Positions 11,618 to 22,740 of a DNA stretch of 64,000 bases are shown here, piece by piece; positions within the stretch are counted from its first letter, which is position 1, and each line of letters starts with the position of its first letter. The position numbers and the translations under genes are program-made. A model generated the notes under the pieces. That model made no database searches. It was not told the DNA's origin and saw nothing but the letters and a program-made list of their open reading frames with translations. Origin of the DNA: Laccaria trichodermophora. Taxonomy: Eukaryota; Basidiomycota; Agaricomycetes; Agaricales; Hydnangiaceae. The stretch spans positions 1 to 64,000 of the forward strand of contig JACTVC010000049.1 of NCBI GenBank assembly GCA_018417955.1. The letters run 5' to 3'.

Positions 11618-12795
11618 GCGTCCGGTGATTATTCCCCACGTCTGCGGTTGCATAGACCACCATGCTTGTCTTCGCTACTGAAATAAACACTATGGACGCT
11701 GATATGCATGTCAACAGACTCGTTCACAACGAAAACTGCATAGTACTGACTCAATGGCTTTCTTACTCCCCTCGATTATTTCGCAATCCTAGTGTACTCA
11801 ATAGAATATCAGCCTCTGTTGCAGAAACCAGCGCAAAATCCATTACCGCGCTTTACACATCGTTCAAAAAATCCGAAAACTCTCCTCGTCGAAATCAGGG
11901 TGTGAAACGTCAATGGTGGCGCACATTTACATCCAAAGCCGCCTCATAGACTGGATGCGGGATTCTACTGGACCAGACTTTGCCGGATGTGATGCAGAAG
12001 AGGTAGGTGAAAGCAGAGGGGTGGACAGAGATCGTCATATGCCATATCGGATCGTCTTTTCAATATCCGAGATGTCTTGTTGGTGCTTCGAGATGTTGTG
12101 TGGATTTACCAAGGATAGTAAAAGCCTACTCGGCGTTAATTGTATGCATGGCTACGAGATAACGATACTCACCTCTGGCTATGTCCCGAACCTGGACTTC
12201 TCTTCAAATGTTCTCGCGGACGGACCCATCAAGGGCGTTAGTAACGTCCTACTCTACATCAGCCGCACCGTCATTAGCTGCCGGACAGCGCCAAAAACTC
12301 ACCAAGAGCGCGGGAGGTCCCGACTCCCTAGATAGTACGCTGTTTCTATTCTTCTGACCAGCGGCTTCCATTGGACTTTTTCGGGCTGACGTGCATGTCC
12401 AGAGGAGTTATGAGCGATCCGCTTTTCCCTCGCACAATGTACAAATGTGGAATTGATTGGGGTACGTGATACCTATAAATGGTATTGTGGTTCAGCTATG
12501 CGGAAAGTCGTCTTGGAGGGAGAAGCGCCACGGGAGAAGACATCTGTGTGATCTTGTGGTCATGTTAGTATGAAATAGATGGAATATAGGCTTCTGGGGT
12601 CGTGCATACTAGGTTAGGAGAGGAGAAAATCAGAGGACGTCTATCGTCACCAAGATAATCAAGAGATAATGGTTTGTTGCTCACTGCGTGAACAGGAAGA
12701 AAAACAATGAAAAGGTCGTTGCGTTTTTCGAAGGTGTAAGGTCAAGTACTCAACGACAAGAGTTAGACGCAAGTTAGACCACTGTGGTCAACGAT
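11618..12795. other. No recognised gene
   Basis: About 1.2 kb downstream of the CFEM gene. A 140-codon plus-strand frame (11913-12335) and its opposite-strand shadows show no domain or convincing splice pattern. Confidence 0.35.
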
Positions 12796-13326
12796 CACCT
12801 TAAACAAGGGACGATCAGGCAGCTAAGCGAAGCCTTTGACAGATTGCGTGACAAACTAATCATTTTTGCACCTCTTATGTAATTAGAACAGACTTATGGG
12901 AAGATTTTTATTTTGACGGTGTGTTTGCCTATTGTTCAAAGGTGATGTCCAAATGTAAAAAAGTGTTGTTAATATTTTTAAAATGTGTCTTGAGGTACAT
13001 CCACAGGACAAAAGGCTGGTAAGAATTAAAATTTGAAAATGTAACGAATTTCAGGAACAATTCAGTTTGTCTCTTCGGCAATAGGCAAAACTTTTATTTT
13101 TAGCAAAGCTTCCCCTAGGTAACACAGTTGTGGGCAAATTTAAACAATAAGCACATTAATTGTTTTTATTCTGTCAGCCCCCTTGAACAATTGGCAGACA
13201 TACTATCACAATAAAAACTTTCCCATAGGTTTGTTGTAATTACATAACTGATGCAAAAATGATTATTTTGTCACGGAATCCGTCAAGGGCTTTGCTTAAC
13301 TGCCCAATTGTCCCTTGTTTAAGGTG
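12796..13326. mobile_element. MITE-like element with ~145-bp terminal inverted repeats
   Basis: The left arm 12796-12941 (starting CACCTTAAACAAGGGAC) and the right arm 13181-13326 (ending TCCCTTGTTTAAGGTG) are reverse complements over their whole length, at roughly 80% identity by eye. They flank about 240 bases of AT-rich DNA with no open frame. Weaker matches continue outward on both sides, so true ends may be a little further out. I see no transposase and no clear target-site duplication. This looks like a non-autonomous DNA transposon of unknown superfamily. Confidence 0.7.
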
Positions 13327-13569
13327 GATATGGTGGGCCGTGGCCAAATGGTGACGTGACATACAAGTCACATCCCGTCGTATGCTGCCAAACTTTGGGT
13401 ATCCCACTGAGAACTAGCTTACCTCCAGTCTACGTTGAGATAAAAAATGGCATTCGACCTCAAATTTGGACCAGTCCCCTCTTCTCCAATGAACGGCACG
13501 CATATCATAATTAACCATCGGATATTCACCGCACGCGTATTCGATTACTCCGCTCATCCTAAACCATAT

Positions 13570-13663
13570 GCCCGCCTAGCTCAATCGGATAGAGCGTCAG
13601 ACTTTTATGTACAGTTAATTATCTATCATCTGAAGGCTGCGAGTTCGACCCTCGCGGTGGGCT
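13570..13663 (+). tRNA. tRNA-Lys (UUU anticodon) with 20-base intron
   Basis: The acceptor arms GCCCGCC and GGTGGGC pair. The D-arm (TAGCTCAATCGGATAGAGC) contains box A and the T-arm (GCGAGTTCGACCCTCGC) contains box B. The anticodon stem is TCAGA/TCTGA with loop C-T-TTT-A. The intron (13608-13627) sits at the canonical place, one base 3' of the anticodon. Anticodon TTT is at 13604-13606. The gene lies alone between the MITE and the next protein gene. Confidence 0.93.
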
Positions 13664-14145
13664 TAGTGATCATCAGAGGATCTTTTTGCTTCCAAAGAGC
13701 GAATACTTAGTTAGATATGTTTGCGCGGTTACATACATACATACTCTGTTCTAAGCTGATGGGCAATGCGACGAGTCAATTTGTCTTGTTACTCTCGTGC
13801 CTAGCCAATTATCCACCGCAATGTTTACGTCGGTGCCGGAAAATGAAGCCTCAAGTGCAGTACTTACATATGCTTCCGATTCCCCATTCGTGTATGCATT
13901 TCAATATCTCACATTAAAATTTATCGTTAGCATGGCATTGGTTGTGCAATTTTATTACATTTGTTTCGATTGTCAAGCACTACTTCAACCCCATCTTCGA
14001 CACGCGTTGTATGGTTATGTGTAAGTACGTGTGACGCACGTGAAACGTAGCACAAACAAGGCTCCACGTCAGAAACGATTTCACACTGTGCACCAGAATC
14101 TTACCCGAGGTCCCAGTAACCCATCTACGCTCTTTTACAACAACA
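13664..14145. other. Promoter region of the next gene, no gene seen
   Basis: 480 bases between tRNA-Lys and the ATG at 14146. Short plus-strand frames show no domain. A pyrimidine-rich stretch with CTCTTTTACAACAACA lies just before the ATG, as in many fungal 5' leaders. Confidence 0.35.
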
Positions 14146-16466
14146 ATGGGCTCTTCACAAAGCCTTTTATCAGGCGAAACCGCGCTCACCGTTCTCGTCG
14201 TTGCTGGTGCTCTAGGACTTGGATACACCCAGATCAATGGTGGTGGTCGTGTGGATACGAAGCAGACGGAGAAAGAACAGGGGAAAGGAAAGGGGAAAGC
14301 CAAAGGGAAGAAAAGCAACAAAACACCTGTGGTGGACGCCTCTGTTGCTTCTACCCCGCCAACAGTCCTACAAGACGCAATACCCGGCCAATTCGACGCC
14401 ATCCAACCAGTCCAGCCTTCTTCCCCCGCACCAAAGTCCAAAAAGTCAAAGAAAAAGAAGACCAAAGCCGCCTCCTCTTCTGCCACCACCACCGCCAACG
14501 CCGATACTCCTCCCGCCACCCTAAGTTCTCCCACCAGGGAAGCGTACAACTCTGAATCGTCCACCTCCCCTGCCGTCCCCACCACACGCACCCCACGAAC
14601 AACCAAACAATCCACGACCTCCATTGATACCGACGGCTCGTGGACCCGCGTGGAGCCTCGACAGCGTAGCTACTTGGCCGCTGCTGCACAGACCGCGACG
14701 ACGGCGAGTGACGTAGCTACTACCACTGCTTCTTCCTCACCCGTTGCGGAGCGTATGGAGGAGGAGGAGGAAGACGACGACGAAGAAGGCGCACATTCCT
14801 CTTTCCTCTTAAACTCCAATACAAGGGACGAAGAGTCCCGCCGAAGAACACTTGCTGAAAAGTTGTTACCCAAGCCTAGGAAGACAGGCGTTGATGAGTA
14901 CGATCTCTCTCTTCCCCTCTTTCTCGAGTTTTCTGATCTGCTTTTTCATAGTATGCTCGAAACACCAGATCACCCGACGTTGTCGAGGGTTATGCGTGTA
15001 CAGCCTAGGCCGGATGAGAAGCCTGTTGACGGCTTTTCGTGGGGCGATTATGAAGATGTGCGTGAAGCGGATGCGGATGATGAAGGTTGGGGAGTTGTCA
15101 AGAGTAAGAGTGAGTAGCGTTCCTTCTTTTGGACTTTCTCCTCGCATTTTCAATTCAACGGATCGTTTTTTTTCCTGACACTCTCTCGTCTTTGTCGTTT
15201 CGCCTTCTTTGCTGTTTTCAGCCTCACATACACTCCCCCGCTCGTCGATTTCTCTGGATCGATTGCCCACCTTCCATCCTTCATTCACCATCCTCGGCGC
15301 ATTTTCTTCTACGCCTCTTTCTTTTCCGCAGTTTTTTTTCTTCTCTACCTATGCACGGATTTTTTCATCTATTCTACAACCTTTTCGTATTTCTTCTTAC
15401 GGCTTGTTCTCCTCCTAAGCCGCTTTCACGATTCATCGTTCTCTGACACTCTATGGTTTTCTTATGCTCTACTTCGGGCCCTCGTTTTTGTCTCCATTCC
15501 CTCTTCGACATCCCGGGCTGCATTCGATTACTGAGGCTCTGCCCTCGCGCTCCTTTCCTCTTCTTCTTTTTCGAGGTTGCTTCCCTTCATTTAATCATAG
15601 CAACATGTTCTTCCCCGCCTCTCTTTTCATTTCCATTGTATGCATCACCTATCACTTTTCATTTTATCACCTTTCTTACCCTTTTCGGCGACGTATATCC
15701 CTGCCCATCTTCCAGCCTTCATTGCATTGATGCACCTCCGCGCGTTTACTTTCATCCCTGCCCACTGTTGCCGGGATGCATTGTTTCTTTTGCATCTCGT
15801 TTTTTAAGGACACATGCTTTTCGTTCTGCCCTTTAACGCGTTGTTCGTCTTCCCTCCTCGTCTTCTCCTCCCCTGGGCTTGCAGCACCTATACCTCGCCC
15901 CTCGTTTGCCGGGGCTACTTTGCCCCTGGTCGCTTCTCCCTCATTTACATTCTCCGTGTTTCCGTTCGATTGGTGTCCTTTCGCCCGTTCAATTTCTACG
16001 TTGGCATCTCGGACACTCGATGTTGGTTTCATTGACTGCATTTCACGCGTATAACCCCTCCCGCCCATGTCGCTCGTGATGCCAACTTGTGTTCATCCTT
16101 TGTCAATTCCCCCACCCCTTTCCTCATTTCCCCACTAACCAATCCCCCACCCAAATAGGACCAACTAAAACACCACTCTCCTCATCCACCCCCACCTCTT
16201 CATCTCACCTCTCCGCTCCTCCTTCCACCACCACCAACAAAACAGCAGACCAACTTTCCAAGAAACAGCGCCAAAACGCCACCAAACGCGAACGCGAAAA
16301 GGCCGCAAAGGCGCAAGCGGAGTCTGAGAGACTTGCGTTGTTGGCACGATACAAAAAAGACAAGGAGCAGGAGCGGCAGGGAGGGGCAGGAGGAGGAGGG
16401 GGAAAGAAGGAGAGTGGTGGGATGAAGGCTGTTGTTGATGAGCGGGGTAAGCTGGTCTGGGAGTAG
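14146..16466 (+). CDS. Membrane-anchored basic protein, unknown function
   Basis: Exons are 14146-14897, 14952-15109 (or ending 15103) and 16159-16466. The product starts MGSSQSLLSGETALTVLVV..., a single N-terminal hydrophobic helix (about residues 13-27). It continues with a Lys/Gly basic linker, a long Ser/Thr/Pro low-complexity region and an acidic EEEEEDDDEE run. Then comes the best conserved stretch, DDMLETPDHPTLSRVMRVQP, RPDEKPVDGFSWGDYEDV and DEGWGVVKSK. The last exon is Lys/Arg/Ala-rich (SKKQRQNATKREREKAAKA...) and probably helical. The N-terminal anchor and basic helix resemble small organelle or ER membrane proteins, but I recognise no named family. The first intron is ordinary (54 bases). 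The second is about 1,049 bases and strikingly pyrimidine-rich. Confidence 0.75.
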
Positions 16467-16635
16467 AAAGGAAGGGTTAGTTGGATTTAGTGTACGGTTG
16501 GACTTAATTTGGTAGTCGATAGTCAGTATTTTGCATAATGTTCATTCGTGGATTCCCACTCATTCATGAAGGACTGACGTATTAAGAGAATAAATTAGTT
16601 TCTAGCTTATATACACCCCCCTCTTCTCCATCTCG

Positions 16636-19590
16636 TCATCCCAACACCCCAACACCCCCCATCTCAACCTCCGAAGGCGTACTCGAATACCTCAACAAAT
16701 CACTCTGAAGCCTCATCACATCCCAATCTCCCGCTAAATGCAGCGTCCCTCCAGCTCTCGCACTCTTCTCCAACAAATCGTCCCACCTCTGCGCTTTTTC
16801 TTGTTCCGTGAGTGCGTGAGGTCGGGATGGAGTGTACAAAGATGGAGGGCGGCTGGTGGTGGTGGAAGCGCGAGTCGTCGGGGATTTAGTAGCTGGAGAC
16901 TTGGCGGCGGGGGACTTCTTGGATGAAATAGGAGACATGGCAGCGGTAGCAGCTGGGGGGTTCAACGAGCCCAAACGATCCGCCTTACTACCCTCCGACT
17001 TGAAAGGCTCCGTTGTCGAAAGATCATACGAACTAGACCTCCTCCTCCCAGGTCGAATAGTAAGTATACTCAACCCACCCTCGGACCTCCTCTGCGCATT
17101 ACTATGGGATTCCGATTTCCGCGTATGATGGTGCGGGGAATGAGGAGACGTAGGCGAACGCGGTGTAGGCGAACTCGCTGCGCGCATGGGTGAACTCGGC
17201 GAACGTCCAGGCGACGTAGATGAGCCTGGTGAACGAACAACAGGAACAGACAGCGGAGGAGGCTTCAACGCAACCCTATCCCCACTCTTCCTAGGCCTAA
17301 ACGTATTGATCGCCCCCGATATCGAAAATTCAGGTAAAAGTGGGGACTCTCTCCCGCCACTTGTTCCCTCCTCTTCCTTTCGCGTGTGGGTATCGTCTCG
17401 AGCAGGGGCAGGAGGCGATGGATCGGCTTGAGCAGGAACAGAAGAAACCACTTTAGATTTATCCGTAGAAGAAACAACCAACGTCGACGTCCCTCGTCGT
17501 GGTGGAAAAGGCAACGAAGGCAACTCCACACTAGGACTCTGCACAATCATCCAATCTTCCGAATCTGCTGTCCTGGGCCTAGCAAGTTGGCGAAGCGACA
17601 AGTGGTTCGACGGTCTCTTAGGCGCAGAAGGAGGCGTCGGAGGCATGTCTTTATATAGCTGACTCGGATGAACAATATACTTCCCCACTCCCTGCTGCTG
17701 CTTCCTCGAGTTGTTCCGTAAAGTATTCACAAGTGACGGAACGGGTGGAACGGCTTGTTCAAGCTGCACATCCACAACTCCAAACGAAGAAGTGCTCGAA
17801 TGAGGGTATTGCACGCTTTTGTCGCTCGACGAAACAGGGGACGAGGAGCGCGTAGTTCCCGATCCTTGTGCTTGTGCTTGTTGATGTGACGGCGATCCAG
17901 AAGTCTTCAAAGCAGAAGCAGTAGTGGGAACCCTCGACCGCGACTTCGTAGAATCCCCACCAACTGAGCTGGATCGAGAGGACGATGCGGAGGGCAACCA
18001 CTTTGCCAATGCCCGTTTCTTCCCCGCCTCAAGAACCAGCGGTGAAGGTGAAGTGAAGGCTGATCCTGGAAGGGGCGTGGGCAAAGGAGGAGGCTCCTGC
18101 TGCTCCGCACGATACTTATCACGCAGACCACCGGTACTAATCCGTTTCATAAGCCTCCATAGTTTGTTCCCTCCTCCTCCTTCGCTTGGGACTGGAGGTG
18201 GGTTCTCAGCTGAACTAGGCCGTCGAGCATGTCTTCTTCCTCTTTCCTCGTCTTTCCCAGTGAGTGTCTTCACTGGTGGTGGGAGCTTGACCACTCCATC
18301 CAACACGATCCCTTCAATCTCCAAACTCCTCGTCCTCGTCCTCGTCTCACTCTTCCTCAAACCAGGATTCTGTAAACTCGGACGTGGCCTTATCCTCCCC
18401 CTCTCTTCTTCCCCCTGCGCCTTCTTCCATCTTCCAGAAACCTTCCTCGTAAGCGTCTTCAACCCTCCACCAGCAGACGAAGTCGATTTAACGGTCGCAC
18501 TGCGCTTAACACCCTCCATTTGGAAATACCCCTCCGAACTCCACCCAGCCGCGCGAGCTTCAAAGCTGTCAACTGGTACGACGCGGTCTGAGGAGGAGCC
18601 AAAGACAGTGTAGTATGGCGTGGCGGGGTCGTCGTCTTTGTCGTGGAGGTGTTTAGGATCCGAAGAGGAAAAGGGTTGGGGAGTAGAAGCATCATGGCCA
18701 CGTTCGTTCTGTTCCTGTGCACGATACGCTTGCACAAGGGCACTAGCAGGCGTAATGGACGGTGGTTTGGGAGAGGGCGCACGTGAATGCGTAGAAGAAA
18801 CCGACAAAGCTGCAGCTGACGCGCTTCTCTTGATCGTATTGGAACTTCCAACAGCACAACTGGGTGAACTGCTCGGAGAGGTTACACGTGATGAGGATGG
18901 TTTTCGACGGAGGAGTTTACGTTGTTTCTCTTCCGGTTTTCCAGATGTCCGTCTTTCGTTTAGCGGAGTCGAAACGGGGATTTCTTGAATACGTCGTCCG
19001 CTAGTTCCCCTTCCATCGTTATCGCTCCTACTATATGCGTTCCCAGCCGTCATAGTGGCTGCACGCCGTTTCTCCTCATTCACCCTCCGTTCATTAGCCC
19101 TATCCTCACCCCTCTTCACACTCCCCTTCCCATTCCCATCAACGGTAGCAGCCCTCTTCATCACACCCCCACTCCTTCCCTCACTCTCACTCCCGCTATA
19201 CAAAGCAGGCGCAGCAGGCTTGGCCAGCAATCTCTTCATCATCGCGCGGGATGTGGGCGAGTCAGGGGAAGAAGTGGCGCACGTTGGGCGTTGGAAGGTC
19301 GTTACGTATTGACTTTGACTTTGACTTTGATTCTGACTCTGGGTATGTGATGATCCTGGCGGGACCGGGGTCGTCGGCTGACCACCAGGAAGAGACGTAA
19401 AAGATGGTATAAGCGGCGTAGGTGGAGATGGAGATGCTAGAGATGGTTTGCGTTTGGGTGGGGAGGGCGTTAATGCGGTGGTCGGGTTACGTGAGGCGGT
19501 TGGCAGCGCGTTGCGCGCGGGTGATTTTCCTGGGATAGGTGGTGGTGCTGGAAGGATACGAGGAGGGGAAGTGAAAGTTGATGAAGACAT
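16636..19590 (-). CDS. 984-residue Ser/Pro-rich protein, unknown function
   Basis: One uninterrupted minus-strand frame with an ATG at 19590. Nearly the whole protein is low complexity: many Ser-Pro, Thr-Pro and Arg-X-X-Ser sites, a QSQNQSQSQSQ run near residue 85, and no cysteine-rich or catalytic motif that I recognise. The most globular-looking part is the C-terminus, with LTEQEKAQRWDDLLEKSARAGGTLHL. The many SP/TP and RRxS sites suggest a phosphorylated, largely disordered scaffold or cytoskeletal/polarity protein, by inference only. The absence of introns over 3 kb is unusual beside its neighbours. It converges with the gene ending at 16466, 170 bases away. Confidence 0.75.
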   Translation of the reverse strand: MSSSTFTSPPRILPAPPPIPGKSPARNALPTASRNPTTALTPSPPKRKPSLASPSPPTPLIPSFTSLPGGQPTTPVPPGSSHTQSQNQSQSQSQYVTTFQRPTCATSSPDSPTSRAMMKRLLAKPAAPALYSGSESEGRSGGVMKRAATVDGNGKGSVKRGEDRANERRVNEEKRRAATMTAGNAYSRSDNDGRGTSGRRIQEIPVSTPLNERRTSGKPEEKQRKLLRRKPSSSRVTSPSSSPSCAVGSSNTIKRSASAAALSVSSTHSRAPSPKPPSITPASALVQAYRAQEQNERGHDASTPQPFSSSDPKHLHDKDDDPATPYYTVFGSSSDRVVPVDSFEARAAGWSSEGYFQMEGVKRSATVKSTSSAGGGLKTLTRKVSGRWKKAQGEEERGRIRPRPSLQNPGLRKSETRTRTRSLEIEGIVLDGVVKLPPPVKTLTGKDEERGRRHARRPSSAENPPPVPSEGGGGNKLWRLMKRISTGGLRDKYRAEQQEPPPLPTPLPGSAFTSPSPLVLEAGKKRALAKWLPSASSSRSSSVGGDSTKSRSRVPTTASALKTSGSPSHQQAQAQGSGTTRSSSPVSSSDKSVQYPHSSTSSFGVVDVQLEQAVPPVPSLVNTLRNNSRKQQQGVGKYIVHPSQLYKDMPPTPPSAPKRPSNHLSLRQLARPRTADSEDWMIVQSPSVELPSLPFPPRRGTSTLVVSSTDKSKVVSSVPAQADPSPPAPARDDTHTRKEEEGTSGGRESPLLPEFSISGAINTFRPRKSGDRVALKPPPLSVPVVRSPGSSTSPGRSPSSPMRAASSPTPRSPTSPHSPHHHTRKSESHSNAQRRSEGGLSILTIRPGRRRSSSYDLSTTEPFKSEGSKADRLGSLNPPAATAAMSPISSKKSPAAKSPATKSPTTRASTTTSRPPSLYTPSRPHALTEQEKAQRWDDLLEKSARAGGTLHLAGDWDVMRLQSDLLRYSSTPSEVEMGGVGVLG

Positions 19591-20149
19591 CGTCTAGTCT
19601 ATTTCCAAAGAACGAGTTACACCCCTCTTCGATTCTTCGTCAAAAAGGAAAACGTACGTCTAGATTCAGAACGTGAATACTTAGTATACTGTAAGTATAT
19701 ATATCAACGTCAATCCAAAGGGATGCTCTTATAACTCACCAATGTCAATCACAACGTAATAAAAAAAAAAAGAAACGAACGTGTCTTTCGGAAAGAAGGA
19801 AAAGATAAAAAAACGAATGTGAGTGTGGCAAACTTGAGCCGGGGCGGATGACGAGTGGAGCCAAGAATAGTTTTTGTTTTACTTTGTTTGTTTTTCGTTC
19901 TTGAAATATTTTGTTACCGCATCGCTGGCATGGCAACCCGCTTGATGATAAGAGGATAATTTATCTTGCATTGCACGACACTCAGGGTCCGAGATAAGCC
20001 AATGAGAAGGGAAATCATTAATCCATAGAAGTAGAAGAAGGGATTTTTAGATTGAATTTGACGCCAGCCGTAAGTCGAACGTCTCTATGTAAATGGCACT
20101 AAATGCATCATCTCTCTTTATTTTCTCCGACCGTGACGAAGACGCGAGC
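19591..20149. other. Upstream region of the 984-residue protein gene
   Basis: About 560 bases with pyrimidine-rich minus-strand leader sequence and no recognised gene. Confidence 0.4.
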
Positions 20150-22740
20150 TCCGAGCGGAGGCATTTCTCAGAGCATCAACGACAGAAAAATCAGTCAGAC
20201 GACGCCAAACCCGAGGGTCGCTCGCGGTACTTTCTGTAGTTACCTAAGTGACGTTGTTGGGAGAGAAGAGACCGAGGTCATAATATATTTTCCGATGATG
20301 ACGACGCGTCGACGAAAAGTCGTAACCAGAAGATAGGTTACGGTAGGCAGAGATAGACCTTTGGAATCGATCAACCTTTGAAGGGCCCAACACGGAGTTC
20401 GGAGCCATAAGAAGACGCGCATGCAATTCAAAAAAAGGATGGCGCACGCAGCTTTTACTCGGAACTCGTAGTAACTACGATAGACGGATAACAGCCTGAA
20501 TCTGAGAATCAAAAATGGGTTAAAGGGCTGGACAAAAGGAATACAAACACAAACCCACCTAAGATAGATCCCGGAGCGAAAAATCTCCTTAAATTATCGT
20601 CCGACAACGTCCAACAATCGCGTCCTGCCGGTTCAAAACCTAGGCGCGAAAGGAAAGCTGACAGAATGCACAAAGGTGGGAGCGTAGCTCGCCTATAGCC
20701 CTCGGCCCTGTATCCACGGATACAACAAGAAGCGTCCAAAAGCTTGAAACGGCGAGCATCAAGCCGGGCCACTCCTTACAAATGACCGAAATCGCATACG
20801 GAAAAGGGATGGTGACTTCTTGAAGTCGTCGTGATCGTTCCGATTTGTCAGGTAGGGCTTGTTGTGGTCACAGTTGCACGTCGACGGTTCCTGAAAAAAA
20901 TGCGTGTGGTAAGATCGTGGCCAGGTATCGACGTAAATGTCTTGAAGATGATAGAAAGTACCTCAGGTGGTAGTGGCGCGACTGACGTGCCTTGGCGCCA
21001 CGTACGCAACATTGGATTGTCTGGACGCGCTTTTTGAAGATTAGCTTCTTGACCAAAGAAGTAGATACGCACGACGATAATGGTCGGATTTCGATGTGGC
21101 TCTGCCAAAATTTTGCGACGTGGTCAGTGCACATGAATTGCCACATGACGTACGCAATTGCACCAGAGAGCGAGGAATTTCTCAGAGCAGAATAATTAGT
21201 CAGATAATGCCGAGGGTCGCTCGCAAAAGGACGGTGGTACTTTGTGTACATACTATAGTTACCTAAGTGACGTCGTTGGGCTGGCTCCGTCGAGGTCATT
21301 GATTTTCCGATGACGACGAAAAGGCATAACCAAACCATAGCTTACGGTAGGGAGCGATACATCTATAGGTTCATGGAAATGTTTCAACCTCCAAAGGGCC
21401 CGACTCGGTACCACTGTAAGAAGACACGCATGCAATCCAAAAGGACGGGGCACGCAACTTTTATACAGACAACTCGGAGCAAGTCCATCAACTTTTGCGA
21501 ACCAGAATCTGAGAATAAAAAATGGGTTAGAGGGTTGGACAACGTTCGCGGGTTGCAATTCTGGAGCATATTCAAAAAAAAGAATACAAATGATGCAAAC
21601 CCACCTAAGAAAGGTCCCAATACCGGAGCGAAAAGATTTCACCTTCTCCTCAAATCCTCGTCCGACGAATTAAACCCATAACTAGCAATAAAAAGCTTCG
21701 AGATATCGTCAACATTGTCGTATTGAGGATCTGCCTCATATCCACGCGCAGCGCCCGAACCGACATCCGAGGACAGTTCATAACACCAAGACTCCTCAAC
21801 GTCTCAACGCTTCACAAGCGACGGGTCACCGGGCAAGATACAAAGGCCAAAGTGTTGGAGAGTGTAGGGTTGACAGACATCAACTCGTCGGTGCGATGGA
21901 TATCCTCCAAAGTGAGATAAATGGCGTCGTTGATATATCCAGCAGAGATATCATACACTCTAACCATTTGGGACGTTATTGACTATGTGCAACGGCGTGT
22001 TCTTAGACCCTCAAGCAGGATGTTCCCAGAAATTCCCAATCGTCGGGTAGAAGCTCTTGGATGTCGTTGCGTAGGTCAGAGTTGGAGATCCCGATGATGC
22101 ATACTATGAGGCCGTGGAGTAGCAAGTTGAGGCAGATAAGGGAAGACAAATGGGAGGTAGAAAAAAGTGCAGGCCCTTCAGTTTGAGTTTCCGTTTGTGT
22201 CTGCAAGGCTGAGCCGGTTAGGATGATGGCGATTAAGTGGAGAAGGAGAATGAATCCCACCTCTCTTCATCATCGTTGCTGAGTCCGTGAAAGGTATTGC
22301 GAATGTGTGAATGACGTCTCGTACCCGTGTCGACCTCCACCTTGACTCAGTCGGCCTCCTAGATATCGTCACCAATCGCGTCCTGTCGGTTCAGGCCTAT
22401 GCGCGGGAAGAAACCTCGCGTGATGCACAACCGAAATCGCGTAGGGGAAAAGCGATGCTGAATCCAAGTCTTCGTGATCGTTAGGGTTTGTTTTGGTCAC
22501 ACTTGCAAGTCGACATTTCCTGGAAAGATGCGCATGGCCCGCCATGAGCTCTCTAGGTATCTTGCCAGTGGTGATGATAAAAAGTAACTCCGAGTCGGGT
22601 GGCAGTGGTGCGACTGAAGCGCATTGGCGCCGCGTACGTATATATTTCCTGGACGCGCTTTTCAAAAGTTAGTTTCCTGACGAAGAAGTAGATACGCACA
22701 ACGATACTTAAAAGCTTAATGGTTGGATTCGATGTGAGTT
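20150..22740. repeat. Diverged tandem block with decayed F-box-like fragments
   Basis: Two long direct copies. 20150-20640 (GGTCGCTCGCGGTACTTTC..., TTACCTAAGTGACGT...) matches 21165-21670. 20780-21090 (CCGAAATCGCATACGGAAAAG..., GAAGTAGATACGCACGACGAT) matches 22425-22740. The unit is thus about 0.95 kb in the first copy and about 1.6 kb in the second, which holds extra sequence. On the minus strand both carry SVAPLPPEVLSIIF or SVAPLPPDSELLFI, reminiscent of the F-box start LPPEVL in mushroom F-box proteins. Both are broken by stops and frame changes, so this is a pseudogene pair or a decayed repeat family. The F-box reading is weak. Confidence 0.55.

Noticed and set aside
15676..16068. 130-codon charged frame on the minus strand
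   Set aside because: It is the purine-rich complement of a pyrimidine-rich intron; open because such sequence has few stops, with no domain.
17924..18613. 229-codon plus-strand frame inside the 984-codon gene
   Set aside because: Antisense shadow of a longer, biased frame.
1..20000. Telomere-linked RecQ-type helicase gene
   Set aside because: Often found at fungal chromosome ends, but no helicase motif was seen in the first 20 kb.
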